38,705 nt of DNA. Source: CAZAMP01 sp964486455. Its GTDB lineage: Bacteria; Eisenbacteria; RBG-16-71-46; CAZAMP01. The stretch spans positions 1-38,705 of the forward strand of contig CAZAMP010000039.1 of assembly GCA_964486455.1 (NCBI GenBank). Reading direction: 5' to 3'. Below the pieces are notes generated by a model. The model made no database searches. It was given only the letters and a program-made list of their open reading frames with translations, and was not told the DNA's origin. Shown one piece after another: positions 7,929-14,614 of the stretch (within the stretch, counting starts at the first letter, position 1; every line of letters starts with the position of its first letter). A program made the position numbers and the translations under genes.

Positions 7929-8135
7929 CTATGTCTCCGCTCGCGCGCGCTTGAGCCGCGCCCCGAGCAATACGCCGAACGCGCCGACGAACGGATTCAC
8001 GAACGTCAACCACATCGGCTGTTTCGCGTGCCGCATCACTTCCATGCTCCCGACGTCGCCCTCGCGGGCGGGCGGTTGGGCGTCATCGGGGCTGTTCAGG
8101 GTCGGAAAGGCCATCACGAGACCCAATATCAACAC
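7929..8135 (-). CDS. Small single-TM protein, uncertain start
   Basis: 68 residues if started at GTG 8135; no ribosome site is visible there and the frame stays open upstream into the end of the alcohol dehydrogenase gene, where it reads KAATAFAVVVL, so a longer signal-anchor is possible. One hydrophobic span at the N-terminus (LILGLVMAFPTL), a polar middle, and a second weaker hydrophobic span (WLTFVNPFVGAFGVLLGARL) near the C-terminus. Unknown function. It is kept because it fills the gap between two real genes on the same strand and continues a hydrophobic pattern, but codon evidence is modest. Confidence 0.4.
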   Translation of the reverse strand: MLILGLVMAFPTLNSPDDAQPPAREGDVGSMEVMRHAKQPMWLTFVNPFVGAFGVLLGARLKRARAET

Positions 8136-8161
8136 GACGACGGCGAACGCCGTTGCGGCCT

Positions 8162-9196
8162 TCAGGATCGACCGTGCTCGCTGTCGAGCGGAGCCTCCAT
8201 GTCCAGGACGGCGCGAAACCGCACGCGCCCTTCATTCATCGCCGCGAGGGCCTCATTGGCTTCCTCGAGCGGAAACGTCTCGATCCTCGGACGGATCCCG
8301 TTCCGCGCTGCAAACGCCAGCGTGTCGGCAGAATCCTCGGCGTGTCCGCAATCCCATCCGGAAACGGCGGCGCGCGTATCGATGAGATGGCCGGCGTCGA
8401 CGGCGACTAACTTCGTCGGAACGCCGACGATGACCAGCCGGCCGTAGCGTCCGAGACCGCGCACGAGGTTTGACATCGAGTCGGCGTCGGGAGAGGTAGC
8501 CAGAATGACCGCGGCGCCGCCCATCTCGCGAAGGCGGGTCGCCGGATCGGTCGCGGAGCTATCGATGAAGTGGTGCGCGCCGAGTTCCCTGGCCTCCGTC
8601 TCAACGTCGGTCCGATTCACGGCCACGACCTCGAATCCCATCTTGTTCGCGAACTGCAGTCCGAGATGCCCCAGGCCGCCGATTCCCTCGATGATCGCGA
8701 GGTCTCCGGGACGGCCGCCGGCGTGTCTGAGCGCATTGAATGTCGTGATGCCCGCGCACATGAGCGGCGCGGCGTCCGCCGCCGCCATGCCGTCGGGGAT
8801 GGGGGCGAGCGCGTGCTCGGGGGCGACGACGGCTTCGGCGTAGCCGCCGTCATAGCTCGCGCCGCATACGCGGGCGCTCTCGCAGTGCTTCATGTCACCT
8901 TCGCGGCACGGACGACAGCGCCCGCAGTGGCCACCGTGCCATCCGATGCCGACGCGGTCCCCTATCGAGAAGAGCCCGGTGCTATCACCGAGCGCATCAA
9001 CCGTTCCAGCGACTTCGTGTCCGGGGATGCGCGGTAGCTCGAGGCCGCCATACTCTCCGCGTGTGATCCAGAGGTCGCTTCTGCACACTCCGCACGCGTT
9101 CACCCGAACCCGCACTTCACCGGGGCCGGGCTCCGGGAGCGGGCGATCCTCCAGCGCGAGCGGCTCCCCGCCGCGGCGAACGACCATGGCTCTCAT
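8162..9196 (-). CDS. Zinc-dependent alcohol dehydrogenase
   Basis: 344 residues. Medium-chain NAD(P)-dependent alcohol/aldehyde oxidoreductase. Catalytic zinc ligands: Cys38 in CGVCRSD, His60-Glu61 in PGHEVAGTVD, and Cys145 in APLMCAGITTF. Structural zinc lobe: Cys91, Cys94, Cys97 and Cys105 in HCGRCRPCREGDMKHC. The Rossmann motif GIGGLGHLGLQFA follows, then VAVNRT for the cofactor ribose. The pattern is closest to the AdhP/AdhA-like tetrameric branch. Start ATG 9196 overlaps the upstream lipoprotein stop by ATGA, so the two are coupled. Substrate not decided. Confidence 0.9.
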   Translation of the reverse strand: MRAMVVRRGGEPLALEDRPLPEPGPGEVRVRVNACGVCRSDLWITRGEYGGLELPRIPGHEVAGTVDALGDSTGLFSIGDRVGIGWHGGHCGRCRPCREGDMKHCESARVCGASYDGGYAEAVVAPEHALAPIPDGMAAADAAPLMCAGITTFNALRHAGGRPGDLAIIEGIGGLGHLGLQFANKMGFEVVAVNRTDVETEARELGAHHFIDSSATDPATRLREMGGAAVILATSPDADSMSNLVRGLGRYGRLVIVGVPTKLVAVDAGHLIDTRAAVSGWDCGHAEDSADTLAFAARNGIRPRIETFPLEEANEALAAMNEGRVRFRAVLDMEAPLDSEHGRS

Positions 9197-9609
9197 GGTT
9201 CAACGCTCCGCTCAAGGATGAGGAGATGGCTATGGCCCCAGACGTTCTCCTGGCTGAGAATGAGTGTCTTGGCATCCTCCGCGAGCCTGAACGTTCCGCT
9301 CAGGATCAGGTTCAGGCTGTAGCCCGCAGTCGGAGGCGCCGTGTCGACCAGGATGATCTCACCGCCGTGGCGCGCGAAGCCCCCCGCCCGAGTCGGGGGG
9401 AGGTCGATCGCGCCACCCGAGATCTCGTACCGGTCGTTCCCGATGAGTTCCAGGGTGACGGGGCCCGATTGCTGTTGTGCTTCTCCCTCGGCATCGACCC
9501 ACGTGCGCGTGTAGGTGCCCGTGTACACGGTGATCGTGTGTCGGGCGCATCCGCTCACGAGGACGGCGGAGAACGTCGCGAGTAGTATGAGACAGCGATC
9601 GAGTCGCAT
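9193..9609 (-). CDS. Predicted lipoprotein, unknown function
   Basis: 138 residues from ATG 9609, AAGGAG seven bases upstream. Residues 1-20 are a lipoprotein signal peptide with lipobox LVSGC, so the mature protein starts at Cys21 and is lipid-anchored in the envelope. The mature part looks like a small all-beta domain: YTGTYTRTWVDAEG, VTLELIGNDRYEISG, GEIILVDT, LNLILSGTFRLAEDAKTLIL. This resembles a lipocalin-like or META-like scoring domain, without firm assignment. It lies four bases after the SAM-hydrolase gene and overlaps the dehydrogenase gene by four bases, so all three are one translational unit. Confidence 0.7.
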   Translation of the reverse strand: MRLDRCLILLATFSAVLVSGCARHTITVYTGTYTRTWVDAEGEAQQQSGPVTLELIGNDRYEISGGAIDLPPTRAGGFARHGGEIILVDTAPPTAGYSLNLILSGTFRLAEDAKTLILSQENVWGHSHLLILERSVEP

Positions 9610-9613
9610 CGGG

Positions 9614-10489
9614 CTACTCCTTCTTCACCGCGATCAGCGTGCCGGGAAACATGTCGTATTGCTCACCGAAGTTGCCCATGTTTAGCGCGAAGGCGAGATT
9701 GTCTCGGCTGTTGATGTAGGCGAGCGGCGCGCCGACGGGGACGTTGCCGAATGTCGAGGTGAACGGCATGGAGAGAACGATCTCACCGAACGAGATCTCG
9801 AGCCGGGCCGGATTCGCCCCGAATGCTTCTTCGAGTCGGCTTCGCCCGATGTTCGTCCAGACATTTCCGAACGATTTGTCCAGGATAAGCACCTCGCCGA
9901 AGACGATGCCGTTCTTGATCCATGCGGTGGGCAGTACGAGCCTAGCGATCGAATCGACGGGCGCGCCGGCGTCTTTCGGCGCGGCTTGTCCCGCCGCCAG
10001 GACGGCTCCGGCGGGTGAGAAGAGATCACGCCCATGAAACGTCGACGAGGCGTCGGGGCGCATGAACACCGGGTTCGTGATCTCCCATGCCCCTCGCACG
10101 CCTTCGGCGTTGGCGACGACGCTCAAGAGCCCGTTGTCGGGCGCCACGAACGCCTTACCCGTCTCGCTTTCCAGCACGATGGCGCGCCGCGTCGTGCCCA
10201 CACCGGGGTCGACGACGCCCACGAACACGGTGCCCGGAGGATACTCGCCGGCGGTCTCGCCGAGATAGAGAGCCCCTTCTCGGATGTCGAAGGGCGTGAC
10301 GTCGTGGGTGAGGTCGACGACACGGATGTCGGGGTCACGTGTGAACATGACGCCCTTACATATAGCGACGGCATCGTCTTCGACGCCGAAGTCCGTCATG
10401 AACACGAGAATACCGTTCGGTTCGAACGCCGCGAGGCGGATCGGGGTCGAAAGGAATACGAGGAGCAGAATCAAACATCTCATACGCAC
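9614..10489 (-). CDS. Exported SAM hydroxide adenosyltransferase (SAM hydrolase) family protein
   Basis: 291 residues. The family (DUF62/FDAS-related duf62) hydrolyses S-adenosylmethionine to adenosine and methionine, with water/hydroxide as nucleophile. Visible motifs: FMTDFGVEDDAVAICKG (residues about 30-46), DIRVVDLTHDVTPFDIREGA, then GVVDPGVGTTRRAIVL, FVAPDNGLLS, and FHGRDLFSPAGAVLA; the Asp, Arg and His set of the active site is therefore present. Most family members are cytoplasmic. Here residues 1-21 form a signal peptide (RMRCLILLLVFLSTPIRLAA), so this one should act outside the cytoplasm. It heads the minus-strand run, followed four bases later by a lipoprotein gene. Confidence 0.85.
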   Translation of the reverse strand: MRMRCLILLLVFLSTPIRLAAFEPNGILVFMTDFGVEDDAVAICKGVMFTRDPDIRVVDLTHDVTPFDIREGALYLGETAGEYPPGTVFVGVVDPGVGTTRRAIVLESETGKAFVAPDNGLLSVVANAEGVRGAWEITNPVFMRPDASSTFHGRDLFSPAGAVLAAGQAAPKDAGAPVDSIARLVLPTAWIKNGIVFGEVLILDKSFGNVWTNIGRSRLEEAFGANPARLEISFGEIVLSMPFTSTFGNVPVGAPLAYINSRDNLAFALNMGNFGEQYDMFPGTLIAVKKE

Positions 10490-10805
10490 ATCCCGGTTGC
10501 GGGGTCATGCGACCCACTAGTGCCCCGATCGAGATATTCGCCACACATTTCATCGGTCCTCGCGGCTCCTGGCTTCGTTGCTCCTCCTCGTCGTCGCGCC
10601 TCGCCAGGGAACCACGAATGGCTCGCTGAAATATGCACCGAATCTCTCAACCGGGACACCAGGATCCGGTGTTCGTCGCGGCGCGTCAACCGCTCTCTCG
10701 CGGATGGCGGGTCGCGGGCGGCCCAGAGAGTGATATCCTACCGCCGGTACGATCGCCGCCGGCCAATGCGGTCAACCGGAAACCGATGGGAGATGATTCG
10801 ACCCG
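10490..10805. other. Divergent intergenic region
   Basis: 316 bases between the SAM-hydrolase gene (minus) and the DMT transporter gene (plus). It must hold promoters for both. I saw no gene and could not place a confident -35/-10 pair. Weak inverted stretches such as CCGCCGGTACGATCGCCGCC occur near 10740. The ribosome sites at both ends are poor (GGGAT and GGGAG at long spacing). Confidence 0.5.
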
Positions 10806-11864
10806 ATGCCGCCTGTCATTCTCGCTCTAATCTCGGCACTGCTATTCGGCGCCGCCGCTCCGGCGTGCAAGGCGCTGCTGCGTGACATCCATCCGGTTCA
10901 GCTCGCGGGATTGCTCTATCTCGGCGCCGCGGTCGGTGTGTCACCGGCGATCGTCCGGGCGGGCGGGTGGACACCTTTCGGACGTCTCGACCGTCGCAAC
11001 GCGCTCCGGTTGGGCGGTGCCGTTTTGTTCGGCGGCATCCTGGGGCCCGTGGCCTTGCTCCTGGGTCTGCGGCTGGCGTCGGCGGCGTCGGTATCGCTCT
11101 GGCTCAACTTCGAGCTCGTGGCGACGGCGCTTCTCGGTGTCTTCATCTTTCGCGATCACCTGGGGAAGGTTGGATGGGCCGCCGTGGTCGGTGTCGTCTC
11201 GGCCGGCGCCATTCTCACAGTCGGCGAGGGAGCAAGCGGCGCAGCCGCCGCATCGCTCGTGGCCCTGGCGTGCCTTTTCTGGGGTCTGGACAACCACTTA
11301 ACAGCGCTCATCGACGGGATCACGCCGGCCCAGAGTACGTTCTGGAAGGGCCTCTCCGCCGGCGGGTTCAATTGTGCGCTCGCGTTCTTCATGGGCGCGA
11401 CGGTACCGCCTCCCGTGTCCGCCGGGGGTGGCCTCCTGGTGGGCGCATTGGCTTACGGGGCGAGCATCGCCCTCTACATCACGGCCGCGCAGCAAATGGG
11501 CGCTACGCGAGCGCAGCTCGTGTTCGCCAGCGCACCGTTCTTTGGAGCGGCGCTTTCGGCGACCGCCCTCGGTGAGTCGCTGGAGATCACACACTTCGTA
11601 GCAGCCGTGATTCTCATCGCCTCACTTGGAATGATGTTTCGGGACCAGCACGCGCACCTCCACATGCACGAAGCTCTGGAACACGAGCACTCGCACCGCC
11701 ACGATGACGAACATCATCTGCACGAACATGCCGGCATGCGGGCGTCTCATCGCCACACACACCGGCATCGTCATGATCGCACCATTCATCACCATCCCCA
11801 CTGGCCGGATCTCCATCACCGGCACCGTCACGACGATGAGAAGGCCGGCGGGGAAGCGAACTAG
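10806..11864 (+). CDS. EamA/DMT-family transporter with histidine-rich C-terminal tail
   Basis: 352 residues. Residues 1-280 are about ten hydrophobic helices in two EamA repeats; the first opens LALISALLFGAAAPACKALL and the second contains SLVALACLFWGLDNHLTALI. EamA proteins move small metabolites across the inner membrane. From residue about 281 the chain becomes a cytoplasmic or periplasmic tail of about 72 residues with 25 histidines, for example HEHSHRHDDEHHLHEH and HRHTHRHRH, ending DEKAGGEAN. Such a tail is expected to bind Zn, Ni, Co or Cu, so transport of a metal, or control by metal, is a reasonable inference. The gene stops one base before the tail-to-tail propeller gene. Confidence 0.85.
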   Translation: MPPVILALISALLFGAAAPACKALLRDIHPVQLAGLLYLGAAVGVSPAIVRAGGWTPFGRLDRRNALRLGGAVLFGGILGPVALLLGLRLASAASVSLWLNFELVATALLGVFIFRDHLGKVGWAAVVGVVSAGAILTVGEGASGAAAASLVALACLFWGLDNHLTALIDGITPAQSTFWKGLSAGGFNCALAFFMGATVPPPVSAGGGLLVGALAYGASIALYITAAQQMGATRAQLVFASAPFFGAALSATALGESLEITHFVAAVILIASLGMMFRDQHAHLHMHEALEHEHSHRHDDEHHLHEHAGMRASHRHTHRHRHDRTIHHHPHWPDLHHRHRHDDEKAGGEAN

Positions 11865-11865
11865 C

Positions 11866-14196
11866 CTATCGAACCAGTGTCATCCTCGTATGCTCGATCC
11901 GACCGTTCGCCTCGATTCGGGCGAAATACGTTCCGCTCTGCACCTGTTGTCCTCGCTCATCTATCGCATCCCATGACGCGATGTACCTACCCTCCGACTT
12001 TTGCCCGTCCACGAGAGTCCGAACGAGACGACCACCGACGTCGAAAATGGATAGGGATACGTTCCCCGGTCGCTCGATTGAGTAGCCGATCGTAGTCGAT
12101 GACCGAAACGGGTTGGGGAGGTTCGGCGACAGCATGAGCGGAATGGAGGATGTAGCCGCGACCGACACCGGGCCGCCGGTCATCACGGTGAGCACGCCGA
12201 TTCCCCGACTCGCGCAGGCCAGCCAGATCTCATAGCCTCCCTCCACCTCGCGCACCTCAGCGTCGTAAATCTGCTCGTGCGGCAGGCCTTCGGCGCGCGT
12301 GATCGTTCCGAACTCCGTCCCGTCGAACCAGATGATCGCGCGCTCGAAGCCCTGGCTGTTGAAGTTGGTGAACCAGACGAGTCCGTCCGGAGAGACAACA
12401 AGCGGGGTGACCTGGTCCGCCGGCATGGCGGAGTTCGTCGAGTGCCACCACTGGTGTGTGCCGTCGTTTGCGTCCACGCGGATGATCCCCTCCGTGCTGC
12501 CCACCCAGGCGACCCCGTCGGGCGCGGCGGCCACTCCCGTGAGGACGTCGTGCAACGAATTCAGCTCGGGAAAATCAGGGACCTCGCGCGAGAAATGGTA
12601 GTCACCGTCGGTGCGAACGACCTCGAAGTTGGCGCACGCCCACACCGTGCCGGGCCGGCTTTCGTCACGGACGACGTTCGCGCCCCAGCCATCTATCGGT
12701 ACGGATTGAAACCCGCTGCCGTCGTGATATCGAAGGCTGTAATAGTTTCCCATCGTCCAGAGACGTCCTTGCGAATCTTCGACGAGACCGTCCGACGTCG
12801 AGCCGGTCTCCAGGGTGGAGTAGCTCGAGCCGTCCCACTCGCGGATGCCGTTGTTCGTCGGGTTGAAGGCGACGTTCCCGGAAGATTCGCGGAACGTGAT
12901 CGCGTCGGCGTTGTCGCAGTTGAATGGCCAATCCACGCCAAGGCCGTAGTGATAGATATTGTGGTTGTGCCATCGCTCACCGTCGAAGACGCCGATGCCA
13001 CCCACTCCGGAACCCGCGTTCTCGGTGACCCAAACGTCGCCGTTGGGCGCGAACGCGATATCGCGAATGAAATAGTCCATGAATGCGGTGTTGGTGATTC
13101 GATAACGTTGCCACTGTCCGGTAGCGGCGTCGCGTCTGGCCGAGCCGCCGTTCCCTGACACCCAGACATTTCCTTTCGAGTCCATGTCGATGGCATAGGT
13201 AAACCCACCCGGGCGCCAGCTGCCGAGATCGGCCCAGACCGCGCCGTCGAAATACCATGCCTCGTTGTTTCCACCGATGAGGATGACCTGCCCGTCGCCG
13301 AACGCCCGGAAAGCGTCGAAGCCGTAGAAGGCGAACGGCGGCTGCGGGGGCGAGACCCAGGTTCCATCCGGGCGGCGGTAGTCGAGGGTGTACCCTTGCC
13401 CCGGCGTCGTGTAGCGGAGCATCCAGCAGTTGCCGGCATCGTCACAGGCGTCGTCGTGGGGAATGTCCTGGATCTCTCCGGTGACGTCGTTGTTCGGCAG
13501 CTCCGTGAAGAGATCGGTGTCGCTGTCGTAAGTCGCGATGCCGAAAGCATCCTCGATCCAGACGATGTAGCCGCCGCCGGGTTTCGGTTGAACCGCCGCG
13601 CTGCTGGTGACGCTCCAGCCCGGCCAGCCGTTCTCGTTCGAGCCGTATCCCCAGACCGTCCACGTTTCCGTGCCCGGAACGAATCGCGCGAGCCCACCGT
13701 TGTAGATTGCCATCCAGACGGAGCCGTCGGGGGCGACGCTCAAGTCCATCGTGCGTCCGCCGGGAAGCGGTGAATTGAACCGATCGTAGCGGACGAGGGA
13801 ACTCGGCCCCACGGCCGGATCGAAGTACAGCACGCCCACCCAGGTGCCCATCCAGAGCGCGCCGTTCGCGTCGGGGCAAATGTCGCTGACGCGCGCGGTC
13901 CCAGTGTTCTCGGGATCACCGATGACCGGATAGTCCACGTTGGAGAAATTCTCCCACCGGTTCTCGCTCTCGATAAACCGCGAAAAACCGCCCTCTTCGA
14001 ACTGCGGGACGTATCCGCCGATGTAGGGAACGTCGTCGGGCGCGATCCAGAGGGCGTCGCTGTAGTCGCCCATCACGCCCGTGTTGCCGGGACGATGGTA
14101 CTTCCACGAGTACTCCGCCGGCGGGTCGGCGAACGATGGGCTCACAACCGCGAGGATGATTGGCAGGATACTGAGCCGCGCAACTCGTCTGATCAT
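11866..14196 (-). CDS. Secreted two-component-regulator-type beta-propeller protein with sorting domain
   Basis: 776 residues from ATG 14196, AAGGAGG seven bases upstream. Residues 1-23 are a signal peptide (LSILPIILAVVSPSFA). The body repeats blades of the 'SVAPDGSVWMAIYNGGLARF', 'GNVWVSGNGGSARRD', 'PNGDVWVTEN' and 'SPDGLVWFTN' type: the D-G-x-h-W pattern of streptavidin-lyase/Reg_prop propellers, about twelve to fourteen copies, so probably two propellers. Residues about 690-776 form the sorting domain: LPNPFRSSTTI, LSIFDVGGRLV, WDAIDERGQ, SGTYFARIE, ending TLVR. No kinase or DNA-binding part follows, so it is a surface protein, not a sensor kinase. It is divergent from the regulator gene, and its 5' end is duplicated at 17.8 kb. 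Confidence 0.85.
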   Translation of the reverse strand: MIRRVARLSILPIILAVVSPSFADPPAEYSWKYHRPGNTGVMGDYSDALWIAPDDVPYIGGYVPQFEEGGFSRFIESENRWENFSNVDYPVIGDPENTGTARVSDICPDANGALWMGTWVGVLYFDPAVGPSSLVRYDRFNSPLPGGRTMDLSVAPDGSVWMAIYNGGLARFVPGTETWTVWGYGSNENGWPGWSVTSSAAVQPKPGGGYIVWIEDAFGIATYDSDTDLFTELPNNDVTGEIQDIPHDDACDDAGNCWMLRYTTPGQGYTLDYRRPDGTWVSPPQPPFAFYGFDAFRAFGDGQVILIGGNNEAWYFDGAVWADLGSWRPGGFTYAIDMDSKGNVWVSGNGGSARRDAATGQWQRYRITNTAFMDYFIRDIAFAPNGDVWVTENAGSGVGGIGVFDGERWHNHNIYHYGLGVDWPFNCDNADAITFRESSGNVAFNPTNNGIREWDGSSYSTLETGSTSDGLVEDSQGRLWTMGNYYSLRYHDGSGFQSVPIDGWGANVVRDESRPGTVWACANFEVVRTDGDYHFSREVPDFPELNSLHDVLTGVAAAPDGVAWVGSTEGIIRVDANDGTHQWWHSTNSAMPADQVTPLVVSPDGLVWFTNFNSQGFERAIIWFDGTEFGTITRAEGLPHEQIYDAEVREVEGGYEIWLACASRGIGVLTVMTGGPVSVAATSSIPLMLSPNLPNPFRSSTTIGYSIERPGNVSLSIFDVGGRLVRTLVDGQKSEGRYIASWDAIDERGQQVQSGTYFARIEANGRIEHTRMTLVR

Positions 14197-14288
14197 CGGT
14201 GGCCTCCTTGGGATGGCATGGGTCTAGAGATTCTCAAGTGAAGCGGCGAACGATGGGGACTCGCCGAGAACCTTTGAACGATTAGACG

Positions 14289-14310
14289 GTATCCTTACCC
14301 GGTAAGATAC
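14289..14310. promoter_or_regulatory. Dyad-symmetric operator candidate over the -10 element
   Basis: GTATC-C-TTACC, one central C, then GGTAA-GATAC: ten paired bases with one bulged C. It covers the -10 of the leftward promoter. The divergent neighbour encodes a winged-helix protein, so self-evident candidate binding is by that protein. In the duplicate, where the regulator is destroyed, the dyad is broken. Confidence 0.45.
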
Positions 14311-14332
14311 ATGAACGATCAAGAAAACTCGA
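14304..14332 (-). promoter_or_regulatory. Leftward promoter candidate for the propeller gene
   Basis: On the minus strand a -10 element TATCTT (plus 14304-14309) lies 17 bases from a weak -35 TCGAGT (14327-14332). The aligned element in the duplicate copy is TTGATT-17-TATCAT, which is a good sigma-70 form, and this conservation of position is the main support. Predicted start of transcription is about 100 bases before the ATG. Confidence 0.4.
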
Positions 14333-14460
14333 TCGATTCTATGGCGGCGGATGTTGGGACGCGGGACCGTCCTCAGCGAGGAGCTTGTGGGTTTGAAATG
14401 GTCCGTGATCAATATCTCGATGAATGATAAATAGTTACACGATTCTGCCTCCTTGGGGCA

Positions 14461-14515
14461 GGGGGCTGACCAGCGCGAGGCAATCGTTCGGTGAAAGCCC
14501 CCCGCGGGATGGGGG
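14461..14515 (+). ncRNA. Paired leader upstream of the regulator gene (putative)
   Basis: GGGGGCT (14461-14467) pairs perfectly with AGCCCCC (14496-14502), with an inner TGACC/GGTGAA pairing. A second hairpin, CCCCC (14499-14503) with GGGGG (14511-14515) around a seven-base loop, uses some of the same C residues, so the two stems exclude one another. In the duplicate both stems persist with compensating changes (GGCGT/ACGCC and CCCCG/CGGGG). It lies 100-150 bases before the regulator start. No known riboswitch class is recognised. Confidence 0.4.
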
Positions 14516-14614
14516 TTTCGAGAGCTCTTGATCTCATGTATTCTGGTTCCGATCCTGGAGATACCCGAGCGTGCGGTGGGGGGCAGGTACTCCCGGTCCC
14601 GGATGCGGAGAGAG

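Larger units (their letters stand above)
14197..14614. other. Divergent control region, duplicated at 17.9-18.4 kb
   Basis: 418 bases between the propeller gene and the ArsR-M29 regulator gene, more A+T-rich than the genes beside it. It contains a leftward promoter candidate with a dyad on its -10 element, an A+T-rich stretch (TGATAAATAG near 14426), and a paired leader at 14461-14515. The whole interval aligns with 17945-18371. Short open frames across it are not conserved between the copies, so it is non-coding. Confidence 0.7.

Noticed and set aside
11866..14196. Two-component sensor kinase, because of the Reg_prop-like blades
   Set aside because: The chain ends in a sorting domain after the propeller; there is no membrane helix, histidine kinase or response-regulator part.
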